Assembly (NCBI GenBank): GCA_963854835.1
Contig: OY978527.1
Coordinates: 20,924,557 to 20,988,556, forward strand
Length of the DNA stretch: 64,000 nt
From: Megamerina dolium
Lineage: Eukaryota > Arthropoda > Insecta > Diptera > Megamerinidae
Direction: 5' to 3'
Part shown: in pieces, positions 1 to 12,942 of the stretch
Layout: each line of letters starts with the position of its first letter
How positions within the stretch are numbered: the first letter of the stretch is position 1
Made by a program: the position numbers and the translations under genes
Notes under the pieces: generated by a model
What the model was told of the DNA's origin: nothing
Seen by the model: the letters and a program-made list of their open reading frames with translations, nothing else
Databases searched by the model: none

Positions 1-1022
1 GCTTATACGTTTTCTTCATATTTTCGTACCGTACAGTGTAGTGTTTAGTCATAAAATATATGTGGTTTTGTTAGCTTTGCTAATGAATTCAATGTATGTA
101 CATTAGGTCGGCGCAATTTTGCACTTAAACCACCTTAATGGGGGCAGATAGAGGGTAAGTTTGTTCCAGAAAAGTGGTGAGAAGAGAAAGTTAATAGGGG
201 TCGGTTATACATTTGGTCACCCTAGGACCGATTATAAAGAGCGGTTGTGGCCAATTTGATAAAATACAAAAATTTTGTTCGGTATCCCCCGGGGGTCAAT
301 ATAGAAAATAAGTATGTTCTGAAAAAATTTTGGAAAGATAAAGTTAATGGGTTAACAACAAAAAAATGATAAAAAACGAGCTTTTTTCAAAATTTAAGAC
401 TCGTGAGCAACTACAAAAATATCACTACTTTTCTATTTCTAGTTTTTTTTTTCTATATCAATCAAATATTTTTAACGATTCATGAGAACTAAAATTCGCA
501 TTCAAAATCGGTCACCTTACTATACGTACATATTCTCTTGGATATGTATACGTTAGAGTCCGAATTAAATATCAAATTATCATTGTTTATCGTGTGATAA
601 ATTAAATAACGATACGATATAGTGTTCTTGGTTCTACTGTTGCTTTTGTTATTTTCTTTATACTGCCTGGCGCATGCACCCATCTCAAGATCATGTAAGA
701 CGACACCATACATTTATGTGCTTCAGTTACCGGCAACTTGGGTACAAAGCAAATAATGTATATTTAATTAAAAAAAGAAGCATGATTCAAACACTTGTCT
801 TAGTGTTGTTATAATAGCGTGAATTATTAAGAATATATGTACATATACATACGTACATTTGTAGAATACATTGTATGTATATATTAAATATGAGATCGTG
901 TGTTACCGTATGCTACATCAAAAACAAATAATTTTTTAAGGAAAAACAAAACAGTTATAACAATAATAATCAACACTTGTGCATGCATTAATACCTGACG
1001 CATATGAAATTTCATATTTCGT
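1..1022. other. AT-rich region without recognised gene
   Basis: I see no convincing coding region here; the only open stretches are short and have no familiar motif. The first 400 bases have a somewhat different texture, with short G-rich runs and a loosely repeated phrase about 'aaagttaatggg'. This may be an old decayed repeat, but I cannot assign it. Confidence 0.4.
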
Positions 1023-1396
1023 GCATATACCAGTAGAAATGTCATATGGAAAAGCATTATTTATTTTCTCTAATATCTAATAACTACAATTAGTAATATT
1101 TTAAATTTATATTTAATTACAACAACAATTATATTTAGTAATGTGAGCACAAAAGTGTATTTTCATTTTTTCTATAACAGATTGTTTTTTCCTATTTCCT
1201 TTCATTAATTGTGCGGTAAACTGTTGCCACTAAAACTATCAAATGTAAATATGACATCCACAGTCAACTTTGATTGATTACCTGTTTCTTTTTAAAATTT
1301 TAATCAATCATTTATCTCAATGTGAGGATTTGTTACATTGAAGTATCAATAGTATATACTATTAAACTGAACAGTTTTATTTTTAACTAATTTCTA

Positions 1397-2433
1397 CAGT
1401 GCAATCCGGTTATAATGGACTCCGAGTGTCCATCTAATCAGAATATAAAATTTTTAACTCAAAAAGTAAATTCAATGTGTTTTATTTATTAAATCAATAA
1501 AGTTTATGCATAAAAATACAAAATTAAGAAAATAATGACTTTAATTAAGTCTTTTGAAAAAAATCAGTGATTATCTTTTGGGTGAATGCCTTATTGGCAA
1601 AATCTTTTTGTAGTGTGGTTTCGACTTTATTGAGCAAATTGATTGCATCTGAACTATTCTCTTTTTCTTGAAAATATAGCTTCAGTTTCTTAAAACAATT
1701 CATAGCGTCTTCTATTTTTATTATAGTTCGGGCTGTGCTAAATCTTCATCACCGGAGTCTTCTTCAAGCAGCTCGTGCAGAAAGTCTTGAATTAAGTCAT
1801 TGTCTGAGTGTTCTTCTGTGGCTATAATATTCTCGTCAATCCTTGAATATTCATCAAACTTGCTTAAAACCATTACGTTATTTATTTCGACAAGTTTGCT
1901 TAAAGGTTCATCGTCCTCCGGTCGAAATTTAATCCATCAGGAATGTCTTTTACCAGACCAGCATGTCGAAAACATTTTCTTATGGTTTCCTTAGAGACAC
2001 TTTCCCATGCAACACTTAACATATTGACAGCATCTAAAAGACACACAGCTTTTGTCGGGTTTGGTTCTTCAGGAAGGTCCATAATTTTCATCAGAAGCTG
2101 CTTTCTATAAGATTGTTTCAAGCTATTAATGACACCTTGATCCATAGGCTGAAGAACCGATGTAGTATTAGGCGGAAGAAAATGTAGTTTAATGTTGTGA
2201 AGATGAATTTTGCTTATTGCCAACTGATTGCCAACTTTGTTTTGAAATTTGATTTTGAAAGCTTCGGTTATAATGGACAAAATCCGATTTTATTGTCTAT
2301 TATAACCGGAGTCCATTATAACCGAGTCTATTTTAACCGAGTTTTTTACATATGTTTGAACTGGGACTTGACAAAGAGGTACATAATGACAGAGTTTCCA
2401 TCTTAAGCGAGTCCATTATAAATGGATTACACT
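1397..2433 (-). mobile_element. pogo/Tigger DNA transposon, internally deleted
   Basis: The ends are inverted repeats of about 22-26 bp starting CAGTGCAATCC on the left and CAGTGTAATCC (complement) on the right. Each is preceded by TA, the usual Tc1/mariner-pogo target duplication. Several subterminal copies of the phrase 'tccattataaccgagt' lie near 2270-2340. The interior keeps only the end of a transposase on the minus strand. At about 1.04 kb the element is much shorter than an autonomous Tigger (roughly 2-3 kb) and cannot move by itself. Confidence 0.85.
1900..2280 (-). pseudogene. Tigger/jerky-type transposase, C-terminal fragment
   Basis: This 126-residue reading frame carries the hallmark LPPNTTSVLQPMDQGVI segment. 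It contains the last catalytic Asp of the DDE_1 superfamily endonuclease found in pogo, Tigger, jerky and CENP-B proteins. The N-terminal DNA-binding domains and the first two catalytic acids are absent. Before the core block one sees the end of a 'SN(I/L)xLHFLPPN'-type strand; after it comes the helical tail. It lies inside the element at 1397-2433 and is a relic, not a host gene. Confidence 0.85.
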
Positions 2434-2620
2434 GTACTTCGAACCTTTGTTACAGAATATTCATAAAGTATAGAGCAAATTTTTACTCAGAAATTGGTTT
2501 TTAATGAATCTTTATCAAACTTAACGAATCTCATTTGTTCAGGAAGGTACCTACTCCGTGTAAAATCAATAAATTTTATATGGGAATAATGCTTTTCCAT
2601 ATGAAATTTCTACTGGTATG

Positions 2621-3331
2621 TTTACTTAAGATCGAACTGATTTTAAGTAGTACAAATATTGATGATGGACAAATAAGATTTACAAAGCTTTGGAATGATT
2701 TATAGGAAGAAAAATGTTACCTTCACTGCAAATTTATTGATTTTTGTTTAAAAGTTTTTTATTTAAATCACTTAAAAAATCATAACTTTGGTTGGTCATT
2801 TATGCATCGATTTTCATAATGGCTTACTTTTCTTGGAAAAAAAAACCAGCTTTATATTAAAAATGGTAAAACCGACTAAACTTTGCGATATGCCTGTAAA
2901 TAAAAAAATTTTGTGTTTTTAAGTTTCTAGGGTCGATATCATCTACGTTTCTAGATTGATTTTCAAACTGTGTAAGAAAGGGTCTTCAAGGTTTAATTAT
3001 CTTCCATTTGAACGGTTACCTGGTAAAATCGGTTAAATCGGATGATCAAAATGGCTACAGCACTTCACAGAATACCTCGAAATGCTTCCATAAAAAAATT
3101 TGATTGGGATCTGAGCAAAATGGCTGTAAACTGGTGTAATTGTACCTTCCATATAAATTTGTTGATTCTTGTTTTAAAAAATTTGTAGTTTTATATGGAG
3201 ACTGCTTATGTATATATCAAAATTTGTTCAGAGTACTGCACAGAAATAATGATTCCCAAGTTTCAGAGTGATGCATAGAAAAAAATGCTATTTTCCAAAT
3301 AAAATTATCGATTTTTGTAATGGCGACTAAG
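2621..3331. other. Intergenic, weak diverged direct repeats
   Basis: No gene is seen. Three loosely similar phrases recur, each describing 'aaatttattgatttttg' or a variant (around 2728, 3158 and 3300), followed by a T-rich stretch. They may be decayed copies of one repeat unit. The right border is the start of a DINE-1-like element. Confidence 0.35.
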
Positions 3332-5266
3332 TTTTTTATACCCTGCATAATGCAATATGCATGGTATATTCATTTCGGTCAGATGTTTGTGTCCACTTGA
3401 AGGAATCTCCGGAGATATAGACATGGATATATATTCGTGATCAGCGTCGATTAAATTTTCGATTTAACGATGTCCGTCCGTCCGTCCGTCTGTCTGTCAC
3501 CTGGCTGGTTCGAACGATAACTTGAGTAAATATTGAGCTATTTCGATGAAATTTGGCATAAGTAATCTATGATCCAAGGGTACGGAGGGGATTGATATTG
3601 GGCATGATCGGTCAATAACCACGCCCACACCAATCATTCAAAGCGACTAACCTCGGAATTTTCAAAATCTTTAACTTGGTATAACTCACATAATATACCA
3701 CTTGGGACAACAATATTTTGCACATAGAGTTATAGTATACTACTATATAACCTCGCCAAAAGTGGGTGAGCCACGCCTACTTTTTAGCGTAGCTCTCATA
3801 CAAAGTGTCTGTACTTTTTTTAAATTGAAACAGCTGTAACTTCTACAATCTTCTATCCAGAATAACCATAATTGACACTTAGATTAACATGGTAGTCGGA
3901 AATAATATGGCAGAAAACCAGTGTGCCACGCCCACTCCTTCATGGGTCTCCCATACAAAGTTGCGGAAATTAAAAAAAATGATACCGGTTATAATTTGCA
4001 AACTATTCAGCGTAGAATAACGATATTTAAGGTGTGGATTAATATTGTACGAGCAACTAGGCTCACAGAAAATGGGCGCACCACGCCCACTGTTTATCGT
4101 AGCCCCCATACAAATTTTAAATTGAAACAGCTGTAAATTCGGCAATCTTCTGTCTAGAATAACCATAATTGACACTTAAATTAATATCGTATTCGGCAAA
4201 AATCTAGAAGAAAATCAGTGTGCCACGCCCACTCCTTCATGAGTCTCCCATACAAAGTCGAGTGAATTAAACTAAAATTTTAAGCTCCATAACTTACAAA
4301 CCATTTAGCCTAGGACAACGAGATTTAAAGTGTGGATTAATATTGTACGAACAACTAGGCTCACAGAAAATGGGCGCACCACGCCCACTGTTTATCGTAG
4401 CCCCCATACAAATTTTAAATTGAAACAGCTGTAACTTCGGCAATCTTCTGTCTAGAATAACCATAATTGTCACTTAAATTAATATCGTAGTTGGCAAAAA
4501 TCTAACAGAAAATCAGTGTGCCACGCCCACTCCTTCATGAGTCTCCCATACAAAGTCAAGGGAATTAAACTAAAACTTTTAAGCTCCATAACTTACAAAC
4601 CATTTAGCGTAGGACAACGAGATTTAAGGTATGGATTAATATTGTACGAGCAACTAGGCTCACAGAAATTGGGCGCACCACGCCCACTGTTTATTGTAGC
4701 CCCCATACAAATTTTAAATTGAAACAGCTGTAAATTCGGCAATCTTCTGTCTAGAATAACCATAATTGACACTTAAATTAATATCGTAGTCGGCAAAAAT
4801 CTAGAAGAAAATCAGTGTGCCACGCCCACTCCTTCATAGGTCTCCCATACAAAGTCGAGGGAATTAAACTAAAACTTTTAAGCTCCATAACGTATAAACC
4901 ATTTAGCGTAGGACAACCAAATTTAAGGTGTGGATTGATATTGAAAAATTAATTAGATATACCAGAAAGAGATACGTCACGCCCACTTTTTATATAGCTT
5001 CCGTACAAAGTCTCGGATTTATCTTAAACATTAAAACACCCATAACTTACTAATTAATACGCCTAGGTCAACCCATTGCAACCTATGTAGTTTAGTATTA
5101 TAGGCAGAAATTGATCCTCCAAAATTGGTGAGGTACGCCTGCTTCTTAATGTAGGTCCTATACAAAGTAGTGGAAGAAAAGGATGGATATACGAGCAAAC
5201 TTTTTATATATACCTCTACATATGCAGGGTATAATTTGGTCGGCCCCAGCCGACTGTAAGGAGATT
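3332..5266 (+). mobile_element. DINE-1/INE-1-like (Helentron-type) non-autonomous element, copy 1
   Basis: The left end reads 'tttttataccctgcata' and the right end carries the inverted subterminal match 'tatgcagggtata'. A 6-bp-stem hairpin (gtcggc-ccca-gccgac, 5239-5254) and a short tail follow. Near the left end are the phrases 'gatcagcgtcg' and a (GTCC/GTCT)n run at 3474-3497, and the interior is rich in 'ccacgcccac'. All are features of Drosophila DINE-1/INE-1 elements. The centre is built from tandem units of about 299 bp, visible as 'ccacgcccactgttta' repeats near 4081, 4380 and 4680. No open reading frame is expected; the short ORFs here are accidental. Confidence 0.8.
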
Positions 5267-5399
5267 TTTTTTTTCAATCGTTTTAAAATACATACATATA
5301 TTTGGTACATTAAAAGTATTTGATTACGCTACGACTATTTACAATATAAATAATGAGTAGCTTGTATTAAATAAATAAGTAATTTTAATCAATTTATTA

Positions 5400-5605
5400 T
5401 GTATCTAAATGTTTGCTAAGTCGGTGACATTTCGCCGCTTGATACGCCTTGGTTGCCCACAAGAGTTCTGTATGTTTTTTAGCTTCTCCGTTGACATGTT
5501 GCCTAGGCTTAGATTTCTTCAGTGACAGTACGAATTTTCAAATCGCGGTGAATATCGCTGTTTCTGACGTACCATGGTGCATTTAAGATATTCCGGAGGA
5601 TTCAA
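5400..5605 (-). pseudogene. Jockey-clade LINE, 3' fragment
   Basis: The minus strand translates to a decayed ORF2 C-terminus. The phrase LNAPWYVRNSDIHRDL matches the corresponding part of the better preserved LINE at 21729-22618 ([16 protein letters not shown]). An in-frame stop follows soon after. Only about 200 bp survive, next to the right end of DINE-like copy 1. Confidence 0.65.
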
Positions 5606-6804
5606 CTTAATGACTTCAAATTTTTTGTGTATTACTATTTTGATGAACAAATAAGTTATGGGCGTTTCCACCGTGACCAAAATAGCAAAAGTTATAGTTA
5701 GTTATATTTTCATTTAATATAATCTTTCTAAAAATATAAAAACAAAAAACTAAGCGCGAGTCTCCATAGTCTGAGGTGGATATCCTTATGTGTCAGATGT
5801 GGCTACCAATATATTTTTGTATATGCTAAGGCTGTGCGAATAATGGTTTTGATTTGATTAATCAGATAATAAAAAAGAAAACATATTTATAATCTTTTTT
5901 CTAATACAAACAATGTAGACAGTAGATTGTGTCACGATATGGAGAAGAAAAGTTCAATTTGTTCCAATCGTTTCTGAAAAATTTGTGTACAGTGTACAAA
6001 TTTAACTTTTTTTGTGATACAGCCTAGTATACGAAAAAACGTACGTCTGATATATATGTTTATTAACCGAATAATTTGTATTTTGATTAATTTTATTAAT
6101 TTGTATTTGATGAATCGAATAAAAAAATTTTATTTAATCAGATTGTTCGACTGAACCATTATTTCTACAATCTACAATATTCCATAAATATTATTATTAA
6201 GGGCAACATCAGAGCAATCTAAATAACTGAAAAAAAAACAATCCATGATCGATCTCCTAGATAGAATTGAGTACTGCGCTTAGCATTTTATACGATCTTC
6301 AGATAATACAGGAAGCACAAAAAAAAAATAAAAAGTTCTTGTCCACCAAACAAGACAGTAATTTCTATACATATTTAGGGTCTCCGCTCCTATAGAGGGT
6401 CTATGGGGACTCACTCTCATTTATTTTTGCTACCCAACTCATTTACCTAATATTTTACCTAATGCTCTTTATGATATTGAGTTCAAGTCGAAACTGATGA
6501 AGTCTTAAAACACTTCAAAATTGTTGCTGCCAATACCTGTGTTGTATTAAAAAGCGCCAAGGAACATTTTGCTTTTTTGTTTTGTCATATTGTCTCTCAT
6601 TTTAGTATGCAATATGTCCAGAGAATAAATTAACGAAAATATATTTAAGAATATTTATTCAATTTCCTTTAAATAAATAACTGAAAATCCTCCATCCGCC
6701 CCTGAATGGAGGATTTACGTAACAATGCCTATTTTCAATGATATGTGAAACTTGTATTTGCTAGAGGGCTATAAAAACACATTAAGAATTACCTGTACAC
6801 ATGT
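5606..6804. other. Intergenic, no gene recognised
   Basis: AT-rich sequence with no credible reading frame. Near 5829-5870 and 6120-6170 there is a weak inverted similarity around 'aataatggtt', possibly a decayed MITE, but without a target duplication I do not call it. Confidence 0.35.
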
Positions 6805-7062
6805 GGGTGCCGTAGCTCAGTGTTCAGTGCGTTGGATTTCTGATCTGTAGGTCGTGGGTTCAATGCACGGCTGAAGCATAACAAAATTGATTATTGAAAA
6901 TATTTTCTTTCGAACTGCACCCACCTGTCGGCAAGTAATTGACAATTTTTCGGCGTAACAATTTGCCAAAAATGCTTCTTAAAAAGAGCTTAACAAAGCT
7001 AAGATGAAGTGATTTTACAAGAGTTCTGCTGTTCGGAACCGGCTAATATAAGTAGGTCCCTA
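6805..7062 (+). mobile_element. tRNA-derived SINE, copy 1
   Basis: The element begins 'gggtgccgtagctcag'. It has an RNA polymerase III A-box (tagctcagtg) and B-box (gggttcaatgc) about 35 bp apart. The family-specific body follows: 'cacccacctgtcggcaagtaattgacaa', the 'aagctcttaac'-like segment, and the end phrase 'ggaaccggctaatataagtaggtccc'. This copy lacks the last 60 or so bases seen in longer copies. Confidence 0.85.
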
Positions 7063-7816
7063 ATTGAATAATTAATAAGTTGAATAATATTTCATATAAT
7101 AGTAGAATTCCCATTAGAATTTGCTAAAATTATTATGACTAGGTATAAATTTTGTTGTAAAATTACAATATTATTCAATTCAATATATGTACAAATTTTG
7201 ACATACACCTATATACACATGACTTCATAAGCGATATAAGCATTTGATTGATAACGTGTTTAGAATCACTATCACGATGGTCGGCTTCTGATTATATACT
7301 ATTGTATACGCACATACAATTACTTTTATACATACGACGACGAGTATAAAGCAAAATCAAACTTTAGTTCCGTCGATTTAATAATTTTGTGTGTATGTAT
7401 TAAAATTTATTATTGCCGTTTTCATTGTCATTGCATGTGTAAATAACTGTTTGAGAAACAGCAGCAGCAGTGGCAATAATGGCTACGGTAGCGCAGCACC
7501 AGCACCGGCAATAAATTGAAAAAAAAGGCGACTGCAAAAATAAAAGTATTACATATATGAATATACAAATTGATTCTTTTCCCCTCAATGGCTTTTTAAT
7601 GGAAATTTATGACAAAATTAAGAGAACGATATTAAGTGAAAAAATGTGAGAGAGATTATACCAGTAATAAAGCAAAAAATGTGTAATTTTGTTAATTTGC
7701 GAATTAACATATAGAAAACTGAGCTGCTCTTATGCTATACATTGTTGTCAGTACCAAATGGAAAGTAAAATTTTATTGTTATGGAATTTGTAACTATAAA
7801 GGACCTTTCATTAAGT
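7063..7816. other. Intergenic, no gene recognised
   Basis: AT-rich; a short CAG/CAA-rich patch near 7460-7510 (agcagcagcagtggcaat) could be low-complexity coding or regulatory sequence, but no supported exon was found. Confidence 0.35.
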
Positions 7817-8060
7817 GGGTGCCGTACTCAGTGGTTATTGCGTTGGCCTTCTGATCTGTAAGTCGTGGGCTCAATCTCCGGCTGAAGCACAACTTTAATA
7901 TCGAAAAGAGTTTTTCCCATCTGTCGGCAAACAATTGGCAATTTTTCGGGCAGTAACGATTTGTAATGATAAAGCTTCTAAAAGTGCTCTGTGACAAAGT
8001 GATTCCCCAAGAGTTCTGCCTCTCGGAACCGGCTATTATAAGTAGGTCCCCTCTAATACT
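7817..8060 (+). mobile_element. tRNA-derived SINE, copy 2
   Basis: Same family as the element at 6805: tRNA-like head (A-box with a one-base loss, 'gtactcagtgg'), then the 'ctgtcggcaaacaattggcaa' body and the 'ggaaccggctattataagtaggtccc' end. Its end abuts the tetranucleotide tail of an RTE-like LINE fragment at 8066. Confidence 0.8.
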
Positions 8061-8065
8061 TACTT

Positions 8066-9165
<1,100 letters not shown>

Positions 9166-9167
9166 AA

Positions 9168-9505
9168 CTAAAAAACACGCTTTAGTGGGAGATAGAACTA
9201 AAAAGTAGAAAAATAATGTTTAATATAAGTGTAAAATAATAAAGAGACACAAATCGATATCGTTTTCAAAAAGCGTGAGGTGCTTTGTACTATATTCTTA
9301 TACTAAATCTACTTTTAAAGAACGGTATTAAAGGGTTTTCAATCTATTCGTTTTTTAAACAATTATTTATTAACAATTCATTTCGAGCAGCCCATTTTGA
9401 AATTGATATCGCTTTACTTCTGTTAATTATTTTACACTTACATTAAATATTATTTTTCTACATTTTAGTTCTATCTCCCATCAAAGCGTGTTTTTCAGTT
9501 TAGTC
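9168..9505. mobile_element. Foldback element or MITE with about 90-110-bp arms
   Basis: Bases from about 9168-9262 and 9407-9505 are inverted copies of one another. Both contain 'cacgcttt', 'gggagatagaacta', 'gtagaaaaataat' and 'aagtgtaaaataat' in matching order, separated by a loop of about 145 bp. No coding capacity. It lies next to the Tc1/mariner relic at 9540-10330 and could be a derivative of it; the phrase 'aaagcgtgtt' also occurs at 9542. Confidence 0.65.
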
Positions 9506-9539
9506 AAAATAAAAAGTATGATACATACAAGTGAAGCTA

Positions 9540-10330
9540 ATAAAAGCGTGTTAAAAAAGAATCATATCCGTAGCAATGAGCCTTCATTATATTATTTGGC
9601 ACTTTCCTCATTGCTTCCCGAAGCTCTTTTGCGTCTATATTAGCCAGTTCTCTTTTAATTTTTTCAATGAGACAGTCCACATTTTTTAGTTCATATCACT
9701 TTCCATAGATATTTCTTTTTAAATTTGCCCAAAAAGTTTCAATTGGTTTTAGCTGAGGCACTTAGGGGGATTTTTCTCTTTAGGTACAAATTCACTCAAA
9801 AGTTAAGGCAGATTTGTATTGGGATAATGAGCAGATATTAAATCCGGCCAAAATACAATTTTACCATTCTTTTGATATTTATTGATAAAGTCATTTAGTA
9901 CCTGAAGACATAGTTCAATATACACGTCAGCGTTTGCGGATAAACCTGATTTTCACAACACAAATTCGCTTAAGCCGGGTTCGCTTACAGTCAGCCATAC
10001 TAAAACCTTCTTTGGAAAATTAGTTTTGGCAATGGTGGGTACTTGTTCGGGGGGTTACTATTTGCCTGAAAGCCTGAAATAAAAACTTGTGATCCATTAT
10101 GTAAAGAAATCTTGGGAAAGAACGGGGAGCCGTTGCTTAATAGTTACTGACTGTTTTTCAGAGGCGTGAGCTTGATGATTCCCATATCTGCTATATACTT
10201 TTTTATAGTTTTGCCAGCTACTTTGCATTTTTTCCCCAATTCACGACATGATTCTGCTGATCGATCTACAATTTCTTTAGCACGAGTTTTTCTGCTCTGC
10301 AGAGGATACATTTTTCCATTTGGCACTATT
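9540..10330 (-). pseudogene. Tc1/mariner-superfamily transposase relic
   Basis: The minus strand reads as a decayed transposase. A 60-residue open piece at its N-terminal side (10144-10326) looks like a helix-turn-helix region (KTRAKEIVDRSAESCRELG). It is followed by stop-interrupted sequence with the recognisable order 'VLVWLTVSEPGLSEFV', 'NADVYIE-CLQVLNDFI' and 'WPDLISAHYPN'. The last matches the second catalytic block (WPDLAPSHY-type) of Tc1-like DDE enzymes. Many stops and shifts make it inactive. Confidence 0.7.
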
Positions 10331-11621
10331 CAAAGCCTTAATTGTGTTATAAATAAAAGCTTTTTTGAAGCCCATTTGAAAAAATTGACAATAATTTTCA
10401 CGAAATTTGGAAATTAAATTAAATTTCAGAGCCTCAATTCATTCAGTGACATCAAAAATGTTTGCAATAAAATAAAATTCAGTGACATACGATTAAAAAA
10501 AAACAAACTTAAAGAATTTTTTTTAATGACAGCTGGAATAATGCCGTCATTTTTGCCCCACTTTGTTTTATTTTTCTGATTCGTTTTGTATATGCAGTAA
10601 AGGTTAGAAATAAGTCTATATTTCATTCCGCATACGTTACAATGAATTATTTAAAGAGAATACTATATATACAATTCATACTTTATTTTATTACAAAGAC
10701 GATAAATACAACCCCAACTAATTATGGGACTCACGACGATCAAGTTAATTTTTATAGTAATATTATGTCATTTATTGTATTTATTATTATTACTTATAAT
10801 TATAAATTATTATTATTATAAAATTGTCATTTTTATTAAATTTTTTTAAAGCAAAGCAAAAAAATTAGCAAAGCCAATGTTCATGAACATTTTATTAATT
10901 TCATTCTTTAGTACTTTCCTCTTTTGTAAATACTTCCATATAGACGATATATTCCATACTATTGCAATGATCAATTAACGAATTGAATACTATATACATG
11001 CCTATGCATATATTGTATTTCGTATCCATATGTATATTGTATTTCAGGTTTTTGCTGTTATTATTCACTTTCATATATTTTTCAACAAAATAAAATTAAA
11101 TACCGCATTTTGTTTAAACCGGTTTTTATGCAGCAGCAAAAATAACAATATCTATAAACTATTGCACTACTTTCCTAAAATATTTATGTAGTTGTCATGC
11201 GTACAAATGCTTTATGAAAGTACCTAGCAAACCAAAAACATTTTTTTAAATCATAACCTGAGAAACTTTTAATGTCTTCTTTCTGAGCCCTAAGACTAAA
11301 ACTAAATATAAATAAATATTATGTACATTTTATGGATCATGTTCTATGAACAATATCACGTCTATGCCTGCTCCGAGAGCATAATGGCAGGAACACTAAA
11401 TATGACTAAATATGACTTTAAAAACACAACCCCATGAACTAAAAATTTTAAGGAAATTCGGCCATGTATTCGGATTCAGCGACCTAAAATCCTATTCAGG
11501 TCCATTGAACATCAACTTCGTTGCGTGTTTTTAGCTATTATTCAAAATTTGAGACAAGAAATTATGTTCTTCCTAGGCTAAAAAGTGACATAGGGGACTA
11601 TAAAATAAAAAAATTAGTATG
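10331..11621. other. AT-rich intergenic region, no gene recognised
   Basis: Long poly(A/T)-rich stretches (for example 10730-10850) and no credible coding region on either strand. Confidence 0.4.
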
Positions 11622-11931
11622 TGAAGGGACATTTGGCTAAGCTTCTCTTTGAATTTTGAACAGTATTAGATGGGACCTGCATATATTAGCCGGATCAAAA
11701 CGATAGAACCCTTGTGACATCACTTTTTCTGAGCTTTGTCAGAGAACTCTTTTAGAAGCTATTTCATGGTAAATCGTAACTGCCGGAAGAATTGCCAATT
11801 CCTTGCCGAACATGGGTGGCGTTCGAAAGAAAAATCTTTTCGATATTAAAATTGTGTTTCAGTTGAGGATTGAATCCGCGACCTATAGATTAGAAGGCGA
11901 ACACACTAACCACTGAGCTGCGGCACCCTCT
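11622..11931 (-). mobile_element. tRNA-derived SINE, copy 3
   Basis: Reverse-oriented member of the SINE family. Reading the minus strand, the head with A- and B-box lies at the right end (11875-11931). The body ('ggcaaggaattggcaatt') and the end phrase ('ggtcccatctaatactg') extend leftwards. It is noticeably diverged from the copies at 15587 and 53293. Confidence 0.8.
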
Positions 11932-12237
11932 GGCCGCAGAGGACTGCTATCAGCAAAGAGACGTCACCTCTGAAATATTCTAACGTTCAATTTTCCAAAA
12001 ATGCTTACATCTGTATTTTTATAAAACATTTATTTAATAAAACATTTTGTAACATAAACTAACTAAATTAAGAAATTTACAAATAGATGCAGTGTTTCCA
12101 CAACCTTTTTGTAATGAAGTTAATTGATTATTGATCGTTATAATAATTCTATTAACTCAATAAAACGTATTTTATGGTAAAAATAAAAATTTCAAACTGA
12201 ACTCCAAAATCGCATATTCTAATAGTTGATAGCTTAA

Positions 12238-12938
12238 GGGGACTTACACACCTTGTAAGCCAATTTTGGAGCTCGTTTTTGACAATTTATTGTAAAGAAA
12301 CTAGAAAAGATTTTCATTTGAATTTTTTTTTATTTATTGGTAGAACAATAGAATACCGCACATGATTTTTTTTCCATAGTCATGTTGACTTACAAGACCT
12401 TGAGATGACATTAACAGTGCGCGCCTCAAAAGTGAAAGATCAAACGGTGTACATGATTAGATCGACCCTAGTTATCTGAAATCAAAAATCCAAGAAGACT
12501 TTCAATTATTGTTACATTAGTGAGTCCCGATCGTTCACTTTTCCAAAATTTCGATTTTTCACAAAATTCATTTTCGTACTATGATTTTTGTCTTATGTAA
12601 AACTGTCAAAATGCAGTAAATCGAAATTTCTTAAAAATGAACGATCGGGACCTTGCTAAGTGTTTCCTAAAAAAAAAAAAAAATTAATCCGATACGTTGA
12701 TTTGTTCTCTCGTAATCATGTACACCAGTTTGAAACATTAAAGTTTCGGAAAACCGCGTTCAAAGTTTCAGAACATTACAACACGTGAATCATGAGACTG
12801 ACGATTAATCTGGATTAATCTCCAATACTCTCGAAATAGAGATGAATCCTTTTACAGGCTGATTTATAAGACCCTTTAGATCAGAAAAATGTAAAAAAAA
12901 AAATTGATTTTTTGAAAGTGACAAGGTGTAAGTCCCCC
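12238..12938. mobile_element. TTAA-flanked palindromic MITE, 701 bp
   Basis: The ends are inverted repeats of about 20 bp (GGGGACTTACAC...GTGTAAGTCCCCC), flanked on both sides by TTAA (12234-12237 and 12939-12942). The interior is a nested palindrome. 'ggtgtacatgatta' near 12446 is mirrored near 12713, and the core 'tcccgatcgttcac' near 12526 is mirrored by 'gaacgatcggga' near 12640. There is no ORF. A TTAA target is typical of piggyBac-type and Kolobok-type transposons; the terminal bases here do not decide between them. Confidence 0.8.
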
Positions 12939-12942
12939 TTAA

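Larger units (their letters stand above)
1026..2620. repeat. Inverted repeat pair flanking the Tigger relic (possible host MITE)
   Basis: Bases 1026-1061 and 2584-2620 are near-perfect inverted copies about 36 bp long, both centred on the phrase 'catatggaaaagcattatt' and its complement. The interval holds a complete Tigger relic (1397-2433); without it the two arms would be about 560 bp apart. This fits a small terminal-inverted-repeat element later hit by Tigger. I found no clear target duplication outside the arms, so the outer limits are uncertain. Confidence 0.5.

Noticed and set aside
3879..4722. Repeated ORFs of 68-98 codons on both strands
   Set aside because: They recur in each unit of the DINE-like array (also at 38322, 38917, 52972, 53549) and have no codon-level conservation; shadows of a non-coding repeat.
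4081..4760. Tandem units with regular spacing, checked as a CRISPR-like array
   Set aside because: Units are 299 bp, wholly repeated, without unique spacers, in a eukaryotic transposon.
5829..6170. Weak inverted similarity around aataatggtt as a MITE
   Set aside because: Match is short and imperfect and no target duplication could be found.
6805..6880. tRNA gene-like segments (A-box, B-box) at all SINE heads
   Set aside because: No consistent cloverleaf with acceptor stem, and each is followed by the same SINE body; they are tRNA-derived heads, not tRNA genes.
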